From the NCBI GenBank assembly GCA_027622495.1, contig JAQBYL010000080.1:1-12196 (forward strand): DNA of 12,196 bases. The letters run 5' to 3'. Positions 1 through 6,650 of this stretch are shown in pieces. This DNA is from Pseudomonadota bacterium (GTDB taxonomy: Bacteria; Pseudomonadota; Gammaproteobacteria; Pseudomonadales; Azotimanducaceae). Each line of letters opens with the position of its first letter. Position 1 is the stretch's first letter. The notes under the pieces were generated by a model. That model did no database searches. It saw nothing but the letters and a program-made list of their open reading frames with translations, and was not told where the DNA came from. The position numbers were made by a program, and so were the translations under genes.

Positions 1-331
1 ACTCTGCATATTCAGGCCAGGCCGGCCAGCCCGCGATGGCATGGTGCATGAACACGAAACCGTGGCCATGCTCCACCAGGTTCATGAAGTTCTGTTTGTA
101 TAACGGGTCGGGTTCGTCAAAATCCGGGGCACGATCCGGCTGAAATCGAATACCAGGCATGTCGTACATCACGTAAGCGTCGTACTTCTGAGCCTCGGCC
201 GTGATGAATAACGCCTGGGCGGCCGGTTGTTCAACGTGCGTCCAGGCAACCTCTTCCATCTGATCAAAGATCTGAAAAAAGGGCGCTTCTTCGAAGGGAT
301 GACCTTTCGTTACCACCAGAACATTCAACAT
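1..331 (-). CDS. ThuA-like domain protein, N-terminal 110 residues (cut by left window edge)
   Basis: Reading leftward from an ATG at 331, the frame stays open to the window edge. The protein begins MLNVLVVTKGHPFEEAPFF, and near the cut end it reads GFVFMHHAIAGWPAWPEYAE. A Rossmann-like first strand followed by KGHPFE, and later a 'G-hydrophobic-HH-W-EYAE' segment, fit the ThuA / trehalose-utilisation-like family, which has a class I glutamine-amidotransferase-like fold. Members are often found with sugar or secondary-metabolite catabolism genes, and their biochemical role is poorly defined. The start is supported by an AGGAAGG purine stretch shortly upstream (complement of about 341-346 and neighbouring bases). 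The gene is divergent from the TetR gene, with about 64 bases between starts, so the regulator could act on it. The family call is by pattern recognition only, and the C-terminal half is not visible. Confidence 0.72.
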   Translation of the reverse strand, partial: MLNVLVVTKGHPFEEAPFFQIFDQMEEVAWTHVEQPAAQALFITAEAQKYDAYVMYDMPGIRFQPDRAPDFDEPDPLYKQNFMNLVEHGHGFVFMHHAIAGWPAWPEYAE

Positions 332-333
332 CC

Positions 334-362
334 TTGACCCTTCCTGCCCGCGTGCCTATGTT
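334..362 (+). promoter_or_regulatory. Sigma-70-like promoter for the TetR gene
   Basis: TTGACC at 334-339 and TATGTT at 357-362 are separated by exactly 17 bases. This is a good match to a sigma-70 -35/-10 pair. Transcription would start near 369, giving a leader of about 27 bases before the ATG at 396. The -35 box lies directly upstream of the divergent ThuA-like start, so the two promoters must be close or overlapping. Prediction from sequence only. Confidence 0.5.
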
Positions 363-368
363 GGTCAG

Positions 369-379
369 TGTAAGGTACA
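369..379. promoter_or_regulatory. Possible TetR operator (short inverted repeat at the predicted +1)
   Basis: TGTAAGGTACA is a small inverted repeat (TGTA, 3-base spacer, TACA) at the predicted transcription start of the TetR gene. Its reverse complement contains TGTACCTT, and the same 8-mer recurs at 1091-1098 over the predicted -35 box of the acoA promoter. Position and recurrence suggest an autoregulatory and operon-controlling site. An 8-mer shared by two short intergenic regions can occur by chance (roughly one time in five or six), so this is tentative. Confidence 0.28.
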
Positions 380-395
380 TCAACGCGTGATCACC

Positions 396-1037
396 ATGAA
401 CGCCAAAGCCGAAGATGAGAAAACCTGGCAACAGACTAAAAGCGCAATCACCCGCACCACCATCCTGGACGCTGCGGTGGATTGCTTTTTTGAAGTCGGT
501 TACACAAAAACCACCACTGAACAGATCGCCCGACGCGCGGGTGTGTCACGGGGTGCCATGCTGCACCACTTTCCAAACCGTTTTGAAATGATCAGTGCAA
601 CCGTTGCGCATCTGAATCAGACGCGTCTGGAGATGTTCAAGAATGCCGAAGCGCGGGTGCAGGCAGGTGCACAGTACAGCCGTGTGGAGGCTGGTATCGA
701 CGCCTACTGGGAACAGCTGAATACCCCCGCATTCATCGTCTTTCATGAACTCAAGGTGGCAGCAAGGACCGACCGCGAACTCGAAAAAGTCCTGCTCCCT
801 GCGCTGGCTGAGTTTGATAAGGCCTGGTACAAGGCGGTCAAACAGGCCTTCCCCGATCTGGCTCTGTCCGAGGCGTTTGAACGAACCAACTACCTCACCA
901 TGTATCTGCTGGATGGCATGGCTGCGGCGCGTCTGGTTGATGGCCCCAAAGTCCCGGTGGCCATGATGATGGGTTGGCTGAAACGTGAACTGCGCAGAAG
1001 CTATCAGGACGTGCTGGGCAAAGTCAGCCGCACCTGA
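396..1037 (+). CDS. TetR/AcrR-family transcriptional regulator
   Basis: This is a protein of about 213 residues with an N-terminal TetR DNA-binding domain. The segment from ITRTTILDAAVDCFFEVGY runs into the helix-turn-helix TTTEQIARRAGVSRGAMLHHF (about residues 39-59), the usual TetR signature. The remaining 150 residues are the variable alpha-helical ligand-binding and dimerisation region, so the inducer cannot be read from sequence. An in-frame GTG at 387 would add three residues (MIT). I prefer ATG 396 because GTGATC at 387-392 can pair with the extended anti-Shine-Dalgarno sequence at a suitable distance. The gene is divergent from the ThuA-like gene and lies 110 bases upstream of, and co-oriented with, the aco-like operon. 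Inference: it represses one or both neighbours. Known aco operons usually use the sigma-54 activator AcoR instead. Confidence 0.9.
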   Translation: MNAKAEDEKTWQQTKSAITRTTILDAAVDCFFEVGYTKTTTEQIARRAGVSRGAMLHHFPNRFEMISATVAHLNQTRLEMFKNAEARVQAGAQYSRVEAGIDAYWEQLNTPAFIVFHELKVAARTDRELEKVLLPALAEFDKAWYKAVKQAFPDLALSEAFERTNYLTMYLLDGMAAARLVDGPKVPVAMMMGWLKRELRRSYQDVLGKVSRT

Positions 1038-1089
1038 GCAGGCCCGGACGCTACAGCACCTGTTTCTAACTTCGGTTTGAAGCGCAACG

Positions 1090-1117
1090 TTGTACCTTCC
1101 GACCTATTCCGTATACA
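1090..1117 (+). promoter_or_regulatory. Candidate sigma-70 promoter of the aco-like operon
   Basis: TTGTAC at 1090-1095 and TATACA at 1112-1117 are 16 bases apart in the 110-base gap before acoA. Transcription would begin near 1124, just before the G-rich Shine-Dalgarno (GGGGGG at 1135-1140) that serves the ATG at 1148. The -35 box overlaps TGTACCTT (1091-1098), which also occurs inverted at the start of the TetR gene. The -10 box sits inside an imperfect palindrome (1109-1122, CCG...CGG). Both would suit repression by the adjacent TetR protein. No sigma-54 (GG-N10-GC) element was recognised. Confidence 0.42.
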
Positions 1118-1147
1118 TTCGGGCAACACAAAAAGGGGGGAAGTGTG

Positions 1148-2119
1148 ATGGAACAGATCACCGACGCAACGCTGCTCGATATACATCGGCGCATGATCCG
1201 GATCCGGATATTCGAAGAAACTGCCGGTAAGCTCATGGAAGATGGCAAGATACCCGGCGCACTGCACCTCTATGTGGGCCAGGAGGCGATCGCCAGTGCC
1301 GTGATGGTGCATCTGTCCAACAAGGACTGGATAACCAGCACCCACCGCGGCCACGGTCACCTGATTGCCAAGGGCGGTGAGTTCGACCAGATGTTTGCCG
1401 AGCTTTACGGCAAAGCGACCGGCTACTGCAAAGGTAAAGGCGGCAGCATGCACATCAGTAACCTCGACCTGGGTATGCTGGGCGCAAACGGTATCGTCGG
1501 TGGCGGACCACCGATCGCGGTTGGCGCAGGGTTTTCCAATAAATTCCGCAAAACAGACAACGTTTCGGTGTCGTTTTTTGGCGACGGCGCAAGCAATGAA
1601 GGTTCATTTCACGAAGCCGCTAACATGGCCGGTCTATACAAACTTCCGGTGATCTTTATCTGCGAAAATAACGGTTACGGCGAATACACAGCGCAAAAGA
1701 ATCACCAGGCCATCGTAGATGTTGCCGATCGTGCAGCCGGTTACGGCATGCCGGGTGTCATCGTCGACGGCATGGACGCAATTGCGGTGTTTGAAGCCGC
1801 CGGTGAAGCCATCAAACGGGCACGCGCAGGCGAAGGACCGACGCTGCTCGAATGCAAAACCTACCGCTACTTTGATCACGTCGGGGTCAGAGGCATGGGT
1901 CTGAGTTACCGCACCGACGAAGAGGTTGAACAGTGGCGCAAGCGCGATCCGATCGAATCGCTGGAAAAGCGTCTCGCCGACCAGGGCATTCTGTCACCTG
2001 AGGCAGCCCAGGCAGTCCATGACGAGGTCCGCACACAAGTGCAGGACAGTGTCCGGTTTGCAGAACAATCCCCGATGCCCGATCCCTCAACACTTCTCGA
2101 AGACGTCTACGCAGCCTAG
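1148..2119 (+). CDS. acoA: Thiamine-diphosphate-dependent 2-oxoacid/acetoin dehydrogenase E1, alpha subunit
   Basis: This is the cytoplasmic E1 alpha subunit. With the beta subunit it binds thiamine diphosphate, cleaves or decarboxylates the substrate, and passes the acyl group to the lipoyl arm of E2. Its 323 residues match the short AcoA type. The thiamine diphosphate/Mg motif is intact: GDG at residues 145-147 and NN at 174-175 (ICENNGYGEY). Other family blocks are HLYVGQEAIA, STHRGHGHLIAKG and GKGGSMH. An ATG (1148) follows GTG at 1145. The ATG is preferred because GGGGGGAAG lies at the right distance. The stop overlaps the Shine-Dalgarno of acoB. Presence of acoX in the operon favours acetoin as substrate, but pyruvate or branched-chain 2-oxoacid dehydrogenases have similar E1 alpha subunits, so substrate is inferred from context. 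Confidence 0.88.
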   Translation: MEQITDATLLDIHRRMIRIRIFEETAGKLMEDGKIPGALHLYVGQEAIASAVMVHLSNKDWITSTHRGHGHLIAKGGEFDQMFAELYGKATGYCKGKGGSMHISNLDLGMLGANGIVGGGPPIAVGAGFSNKFRKTDNVSVSFFGDGASNEGSFHEAANMAGLYKLPVIFICENNGYGEYTAQKNHQAIVDVADRAAGYGMPGVIVDGMDAIAVFEAAGEAIKRARAGEGPTLLECKTYRYFDHVGVRGMGLSYRTDEEVEQWRKRDPIESLEKRLADQGILSPEAAQAVHDEVRTQVQDSVRFAEQSPMPDPSTLLEDVYAA

Positions 2120-2127
2120 GAGGCAAC

Positions 2128-3126
2128 ATGGCAGAAGCACAGGTTAAACCCAGAACACTCCCTTATGTTGCAGCCATAACCGATGGTGTACGGGCAGTTC
2201 TGCGAGAGCAGGACAACGCCTTCGTCGTTGGTGAGGACGTAGCAGGCGCTGGTGGCGTGTATGGTTATTACAAGGGAATTCTCAAGGAATTTGGCCCTGA
2301 TCGCATCTACGACACCCCCATCTCCGAAGAAGGTATCGTGGGTCTCGGTGTCGGTGCCTCCGCAACCGGATGCCGGCCAATCATCGATCTGATGTTCATG
2401 GACTTCATGGGCGAATGCATGGACGAGATCAGCAATCAGATGGCAAAGATGCGTTACATGTTTGGTGGTCGCGTTACCCTGCCCGTCACCATGCTGACCA
2501 TGGCCGGTGCAGGTGCGAGCCTTGCTGCCCAGCACAGCCAGAGCCTGGAAGCATGGATCTGTCATCTGCCTGGTCTGAAGGTAGTCATGCCAACTACACC
2601 GTACGATGCAAAAGGCCTCATCATCAGCGCTGCGAGAGACAACAATCCCGTGATCGTGGTGCTGAACAAGATGTCTCTGGGCATGATGGGCGAAGTCCCG
2701 GAAGAGAGCTACGCTATCCCGATTGGTGAAGCAAACATCGTGCGACCCGGCGCTAACTACACCATCGTCGCAATCGGCAGGATGGTTCACGAAGCGCTCA
2801 AAGCCGCGGAACAGTTGAAAGACCTGGGCATCGACGCAGAAGTGATCGATCCGAGGTCCTTGCAACCCTTCGATACCGCAACCGTAGTCAAATCGGTGGA
2901 GAAAACCCACCGCGCGCTGGTGGTCCACGAAGCCGTCCGGTTTGGTGGTATTGGCGCCGAGATCGCATCACAGATCCAGGAACTGGCGTTCGACTATCTG
3001 GATGCTCCTGTTGCCAGAGTCGGTGCACCGTTCTCACCAGTACCGTTCTCACCAGCCCTTGAAGCGCACTATGTGCCGAACGCAGATCGGATTGTTGCTG
3101 AAGTGAAAAAACAGCTCGGCATCTGA
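2128..3126 (+). CDS. acoB: 2-oxoacid/acetoin dehydrogenase E1, beta subunit
   Basis: This is the beta partner of the E1 heterotetramer (332 residues, normal length). Family blocks are clear: VVGEDVAGAGGVYG near residues 34-47, DTPISEEGIVGLGVGAS, a catalytic-region AAQHSQSLEAW, PGLKVVMPTTPYDAKGL, and the C-terminal transketolase domain with VIDPRSLQPFD. The N-terminal part is the pyrimidine-binding transketolase domain and the last 120 or so residues the C-terminal domain. The ATG follows AGGAGG at 2118-2123, which overlaps the acoA stop, so the two subunits are very likely co-translated. Near the C-terminus the codons for PFSP are used twice in a row with identical bases (see rejected items). 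As with acoA, acetoin is the favoured but unproven substrate. Confidence 0.9.
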   Translation: MAEAQVKPRTLPYVAAITDGVRAVLREQDNAFVVGEDVAGAGGVYGYYKGILKEFGPDRIYDTPISEEGIVGLGVGASATGCRPIIDLMFMDFMGECMDEISNQMAKMRYMFGGRVTLPVTMLTMAGAGASLAAQHSQSLEAWICHLPGLKVVMPTTPYDAKGLIISAARDNNPVIVVLNKMSLGMMGEVPEESYAIPIGEANIVRPGANYTIVAIGRMVHEALKAAEQLKDLGIDAEVIDPRSLQPFDTATVVKSVEKTHRALVVHEAVRFGGIGAEIASQIQELAFDYLDAPVARVGAPFSPVPFSPALEAHYVPNADRIVAEVKKQLGI

Positions 3127-3147
3127 CTGATATAAGGAACGCAGGCG

Positions 3148-4149
3148 TTGGCAATCGTCGGGTTACTGGCTAACCCTTCATCGGGTAAGGATGTGCGACG
3201 CCTTGTCGCACGCGCATCCGTCTTCGACAATCAGGAAAAACAGGCAATCGTACGACGTGTGATCGTCGGGGCAATGGCAAGCGGCGCGAAGCGGTTTGTA
3301 TACCTTGATGATCCACACGGCATTGTGCGTAATGCCCTGGCGGAACTCGGCGTACCCGCTGAGCCGGTGGATGCGACCGCAACCGGCACAGCACTCGATA
3401 CCATCAGTGCGGCACGCGCCATGCGCAAAGCCGAGGTTGAAGTCGTGATCACACTGGGTGGTGATGGCACCAACCGGGCGTTCTGCCTCGGCTGGCCGGA
3501 TGCTGTGCTGTTACCTGTTTCCACGGGTACCAACAATGTGTTTCCGGTCCTGGTCGAGGCCACCATCGCTGGTGCTGCAGCTGGTTTGCTTGCCAGCGGA
3601 GCGCTTGTTGGTGAGCAGCTTTCCAATCGGCAGAAGCTGATACAGGTTCAGATCGAAGGCGAGCGCGACGACATCGCCCTGATCGATGCCGTGCTCACGC
3701 GGGAGCGCTTTATTGGTGCGCGCGCGTTGTTGAACCCGGAGTATCTGGCCTTTGCGGCGCTCACACGGGCGGATCCCGCAGCGGTGGGCATAACCTCGAT
3801 CGGCGGTCTGCTGCAACCGGTAAGCACCACCGAAGACATCGGTCTGGTGATCGAATTTGCCCGCGATGAACCACCCGCAATGACCATCAGCGCACCGCTC
3901 GCACCCGGTTATTATCGCGACCTCAACGTCGCCAGCTTCCGCACCCTGAATTTCGATCAACCGATTACCCTTTCAGGACCCGGTGTTCTTGCCTTTGACG
4001 GTGAACGGGAGCGGGAACTCAAACCTGGCCAGCAGGCCACACTGCGCCTCAACCGAAACGGGCCCCGTGTGGTGGACGTTAATCTCACAATGCGAAAGGC
4101 GGCACACATGGGCCTGTATCACCGGCGGCCCTCCAAGGAGAAAACCTGA
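3148..4149 (+). CDS. acoX: AcoX family protein (NAD-kinase-like fold, acetoin catabolism)
   Basis: This is a 333-residue protein related to the ATP-NAD kinase / diacylglycerol kinase superfamily. It opens with a dinucleotide-type strand-loop (AIVGLLANPSSGKDVRRLV) and has the nucleotide-binding motif GGDGTNR at residues 104-110, then LPVSTGTNNVFP. These are hallmarks of AcoX, a protein encoded with acetoin dehydrogenase genes and of undefined catalytic role. Translation starts at TTG 3148: AAGGAA at 3134-3139 is well placed, and no in-frame ATG occurs before conserved residues. The gene begins 21 bases after acoB. Its TGA overlaps the acoC ATG by one base (TGATG at 4147-4151), implying coupling. 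In Ralstonia-type operons acoX precedes acoA, while here it lies between E1 beta and E2. Confidence 0.8.
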   Translation: MAIVGLLANPSSGKDVRRLVARASVFDNQEKQAIVRRVIVGAMASGAKRFVYLDDPHGIVRNALAELGVPAEPVDATATGTALDTISAARAMRKAEVEVVITLGGDGTNRAFCLGWPDAVLLPVSTGTNNVFPVLVEATIAGAAAGLLASGALVGEQLSNRQKLIQVQIEGERDDIALIDAVLTRERFIGARALLNPEYLAFAALTRADPAAVGITSIGGLLQPVSTTEDIGLVIEFARDEPPAMTISAPLAPGYYRDLNVASFRTLNFDQPITLSGPGVLAFDGERERELKPGQQATLRLNRNGPRVVDVNLTMRKAAHMGLYHRRPSKEKT

Positions 4150-5498
4150 TGCCCACCAATATCTACCTGGTAAAAGTCGGCATGAACATGACTGATGGCA
4201 TTGTCGAAGAATGGTACATCGCAGATGGCGCAACGGTGGAAAAAGGCCAGCTGCTCTATCGACTCGAAACCGAAAAGGTCAATCTGGATGTAGATGCGGA
4301 ATTAAACGGAGTGGTCAGGCACCTGGTAGCTGAAGGAGTGACCATGCTGCCAGGTGACGTGATCGGTTACATCTACGCCCCGGGTGAGCCCATCCCTGAT
4401 GTGCTGCCCGAATCCTCCGGCGGCAGCAGTGCTGCAGCAGCAACAGTATCCACAGTGAGCATGCCGACTACACCATCGGTTACCGCATCAGATAGAACGA
4501 TAAAAGCATCACCTGCCGCACGACGGCTCGCGTCTGAACGGGGAATTGATCTTGTCACCATCAATGGAAGCGGACCGGGTGGCCGGATCGTGGAAAGCGA
4601 TATCCCTGCTTCTGAAAGCCCGGCTGCTGGCAAAGCCCCCCCCTCATCGCCGATCGCACGAAAACTTGCACGCGAACTCAACGTCGATCTGAATTCGGTT
4701 ACTGGAACGGGACCGGGCGGGCGCATCACCAAAGAGGATGTCGAAAGCGCAGCCAGCGCTCCTTCCAAGGTGAAGACAGCGCCCACGCCCGCAGCCGTAG
4801 TCCGTGCTGCGGAAGATCAGCAGATCCCTCTACGCGGGATGCGTAAAACCATTGCCAAACGCATGCTCGACAGTCTGCAGACCTCTGCACAGCTGACCAT
4901 GGACATGGACGTCAACATGGAAGACGCGATTAAACTGCGCGCACAACTGGTGGACGAGTGGGCGGATCTGGGTGTCAAACCCACCTACACAGACCTCGTG
5001 ATCCGCGCAGTGGCCAAGACCCTCACAAAGCACCCCGAGATTAATGCATCCATGGGTTCCGATCACATCACTCGGTGGTCCGCAATCAATGTGGGCGTGG
5101 CTGTTTCTGTGGCCGAGGGTCTGCTGGTGCCGGTGATTCAAAACGCAGACACGCTGAGCCTTCTGGATCTCGCGCGTGAAAGCGCCCGTCTTGCAAATGC
5201 TGCCCGCGCAGGCTCACTGACACTGGACGACATGCAGAACGGAACCTTCACAGTGTCGGCGCTGGGCATGTACGGTGTGGACTCCTTCACCCCGATTATC
5301 AATAGCCCGGAAGCCGGTATTCTGGGTATCAACCGGATAAGAGATGACGTCCGGTTTCAAGGTGAGGTCGCAGTCAGGACCCAGGTCATGCGCCTGTCGC
5401 TGACCTGGGATCATCGCATTCTGGATGGTGCGCCGGCCGCAGCGTTTCTGGCCGGTATCCGCGATTTGTTACAGGCACCCTTTCGCCTGCTGGTGTAG
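4149..5498 (+). CDS. acoC: 2-oxoacid dehydrogenase E2 (dihydrolipoyl acyltransferase) with two peripheral-subunit-binding domains
   Basis: This is the core E2 of the complex (449 residues). It accepts the acyl group on a swinging lipoyl arm and transfers it to CoA. One lipoyl domain spans about residues 1-80, with the lipoylated lysine predicted at K43 (ETEKVNLD). Two copies of the peripheral-subunit-binding domain follow. The first is at about 119-154 (ASPAARRLASERGIDL ... GPGGRI) and the second at about 166-200 (SSPIARKLARELNVDL ... GPGGRI). Ala/Ser/Thr/Pro-rich linkers separate them. The catalytic domain (about 220-449) ends with the active-site motif, His422 and Asp426 in TWDHRILDGA. It is a classical chloramphenicol-acetyltransferase-like E2, unlike the lipoyl plus alpha/beta-hydrolase AcoC of Pseudomonas and Ralstonia. 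AAGGAG precedes the start, which overlaps acoX. No E3 gene follows; ctaB converges instead. Confidence 0.9.
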   Translation: MPTNIYLVKVGMNMTDGIVEEWYIADGATVEKGQLLYRLETEKVNLDVDAELNGVVRHLVAEGVTMLPGDVIGYIYAPGEPIPDVLPESSGGSSAAAATVSTVSMPTTPSVTASDRTIKASPAARRLASERGIDLVTINGSGPGGRIVESDIPASESPAAGKAPPSSPIARKLARELNVDLNSVTGTGPGGRITKEDVESAASAPSKVKTAPTPAAVVRAAEDQQIPLRGMRKTIAKRMLDSLQTSAQLTMDMDVNMEDAIKLRAQLVDEWADLGVKPTYTDLVIRAVAKTLTKHPEINASMGSDHITRWSAINVGVAVSVAEGLLVPVIQNADTLSLLDLARESARLANAARAGSLTLDDMQNGTFTVSALGMYGVDSFTPIINSPEAGILGINRIRDDVRFQGEVAVRTQVMRLSLTWDHRILDGAPAAAFLAGIRDLLQAPFRLLV

Positions 5499-5523
5499 TG
5501 AATCTAAGGTAATGCCGCGACCG

Positions 5524-6414
5524 CTACAGAAGGTGGTCGAGCACCAGCGCGGTGAACAGGAGCGTCAGATACCAGATCGAAAAGCGGAACGTACGCATGG
5601 GCGCTTTCTCATTCTTCGCCCGGTACAGGTCGATTGCGTTGTACAGAAAGCCTGCCCCCAGACCAGCGGCAGCCAGCGCATAGAGCCAACCGCTCATGCC
5701 ATACAACACGGGCGCAAACGACACCGCAACCAACGCAATCGTATAGATCAGAATCTGCAGTCGGGTATGCGGTATGCCATGGGTCACAGGCAGCATGGGA
5801 ACTTTGGCGTTCTGATAGTCGTCTTTCCGCTCGATCGCCAACGCCCAGAAATGCGGCGGCGTCCAGGTGAATATGATCAGCACCAGGATCAGGGAACCGG
5901 GTTCCACTGTGCCGGTGACCGCAGACCAGCCGAGGAGCGGTGGCATGGCCCCCGCGAGCCCTCCAATCACAATATTCTGAGGGGTGGCGTACTTAAGATA
6001 GAAGGTATAGATGAACGAATACCCCACCAGCGTGGCGAGCGTGAGTAGTGTTGTGAGCGGACTGGTGAACACCACCAGCAGCACCGTTCCGACACCGCCA
6101 AGAACAAGGGCAAAAAAACTTCCTTCGAGAATGCCGATCTTGTGTTGAACCATCGGTCGATGAGCAGTTCGCGCCATCAGGGCGTCAATGCGCCGGTCCG
6201 CCATGTGATTGATCGCCGCCGATGCGAACCCGACCAGGCAGATCCCACTCAAACCAAATACCACAGTCGCAAGCCCCGGCAGGAACGGCTGCGCGACTAA
6301 CATGCCAATAAAAGCCGTGAACACCATTTCGGCAACGACCCGCGGTTTGCACAGCTCCAGGTAGTCGCGCCAGCTGGCGCTGACAATCAAGCTTGTTCGG
6401 TCGGTGTCGAGCAC
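5524..6414 (-). CDS. ctaB: Protoheme IX farnesyltransferase (heme O synthase)
   Basis: This is an integral membrane UbiA-family prenyltransferase (296 residues). It attaches a farnesyl group to heme b to give heme O, the precursor of heme a for the oxidase encoded to the right. The first Asp-rich motif is N69-x3-D73-x3-D77 (NHMADRRIDALMARTAHRP), and the second includes D198-D199-Y200 followed by VPMLPV. TWTPPHFWALAI is the family signature between them. Eight or nine hydrophobic helices are evident. The start is GTG 6414: an in-frame TAA lies just upstream at 6427-6429 and no other usual start codon intervenes, although no strong Shine-Dalgarno sits at the ideal distance. The gene is separated from the cox operon by the HiPIP block and converges on acoC with a 25-base gap. 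No obvious terminator hairpin was seen there. Confidence 0.96.
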   Translation of the reverse strand: MLDTDRTSLIVSASWRDYLELCKPRVVAEMVFTAFIGMLVAQPFLPGLATVVFGLSGICLVGFASAAINHMADRRIDALMARTAHRPMVQHKIGILEGSFFALVLGGVGTVLLVVFTSPLTTLLTLATLVGYSFIYTFYLKYATPQNIVIGGLAGAMPPLLGWSAVTGTVEPGSLILVLIIFTWTPPHFWALAIERKDDYQNAKVPMLPVTHGIPHTRLQILIYTIALVAVSFAPVLYGMSGWLYALAAAGLGAGFLYNAIDLYRAKNEKAPMRTFRFSIWYLTLLFTALVLDHLL

Positions 6415-6426
6415 AGCGGCAATGCG

Positions 6427-6452
6427 TTACCTCGAAGCACGGATCGAGGTAA
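6427..6452. repeat. Perfect 9-bp inverted repeat in the ctaB leader (operator or hairpin)
   Basis: TTACCTCGA (6427-6435) and TCGAGGTAA (6444-6452) are exact reverse complements separated by 8 bases. The element ends 12 bases upstream of the ctaB GTG. It would lie inside the ctaB mRNA if transcription starts from the TATACT at 6482-6487. It could therefore be an RNA hairpin whose 3' arm holds GAGG, or a two-fold DNA operator in the ctaB / membrane-protein divergent region. It has no U-run after it, so a simple terminator is unlikely. Confidence 0.6.
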
Positions 6453-6481
6453 ACTGATCCCTCCAGAATTGGTGAAACGCC

Positions 6482-6487
6482 AGTATA
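6482..6487 (-). promoter_or_regulatory. Candidate -10 box for ctaB
   Basis: Read leftward, the complement of 6482-6487 is TATACT, a near-consensus -10 hexamer. Transcription would start near 6475, leaving a leader of about 60 bases that includes the 9-bp inverted repeat. No convincing -35 hexamer occurs 16-18 bases upstream, so an activator might be needed or the call may be wrong. The same bases read rightward give TATAGC, close in front of the small GTG frame at 6497. Confidence 0.35.
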
Positions 6488-6496
6488 GCAACACAA

Positions 6497-6631
6497 GTGA
6501 ACGACGAAGAACAACCGATCAGCAAGCGCAAACGAATATTGCAGTCCGTTGGCGCATTAGTCGTCACCGCGCTATTGCTGTACCTGCTGCTCGACATTCC
6601 AGTGCGCCTATTGCTGGACGCCCTGTTTTAG
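6497..6631 (+). CDS. Possible small single-pass membrane protein, 44 residues
   Basis: A short frame from GTG 6497 to TAG 6631 encodes a charged N-terminus (MNDEEQPISKRKRILQSVG). It is followed by one continuous hydrophobic helix (about residues 19-35) and a short tail ending LLLDALF. The positive cluster KRKR before the helix predicts an inside N-terminus. An in-frame TGA at 6473 rules out a longer upstream version. Against the call, there is no clear Shine-Dalgarno, the start is GTG, and 135 bases can be open by chance. In favour, it fills an otherwise empty stretch between divergent genes, its composition is membrane-like, and a -10-like TATAGC lies just upstream. I do not recognise a family. 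Confidence 0.42.
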   Translation: MNDEEQPISKRKRILQSVGALVVTALLLYLLLDIPVRLLLDALF

Positions 6632-6637
6632 TATTAT
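6611..6637 (+). promoter_or_regulatory. Candidate promoter for the 189-residue membrane protein and HiPIP
   Basis: TATTAT at 6632-6637 is a good -10 hexamer. The best -35-like hexamer is TTGCTG at 6611-6616, only 15 bases upstream, so the pair is imperfect. Transcription would start near 6644, giving a leader of about 49 bases before the ATG at 6693. It overlaps the 3' end of the small frame at 6497-6631. Confidence 0.35.
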
Positions 6638-6650
6638 CAGACACCCACAA

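Noticed and set aside
1038..1147. A sigma-54 promoter before the aco-like operon, as used by AcoR-controlled acetoin operons.
   Set aside because: No GG-N10-GC element with the expected flanking bases was found. A sigma-70-like pair is present instead.
2116..2928. A leftward open frame of 270 codons opposite acoB.
   Set aside because: It is His- and Cys-rich with no family pattern and is fully overlapped by the well-supported acoB. Shadow frame.
3027..3056. A 15-base near-perfect tandem repeat (ACCGTTCTCACCAGT, then the same with final C) inside acoB.
   Set aside because: It encodes PFSPVPFSPA, which fits the normal Pro-rich C-terminal motif of E1 beta proteins. The protein is of normal length, so this is not an inserted repeat, only matching codon choice.
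5499..5560. A weak CGACC/GGTCG inverted repeat at the acoC-ctaB junction as a terminator.
   Set aside because: The stem is only 5 bp with a 12-base loop, has no T-run, and lies within ctaB coding sequence.
6414..6423. ATT at about 6423 as an alternative ctaB start, since GAGG in the inverted repeat lies six bases upstream of it.
   Set aside because: ATT starts are very rare and only three residues would be added. GTG 6414 is the first conventional start after the in-frame stop, so it was kept.
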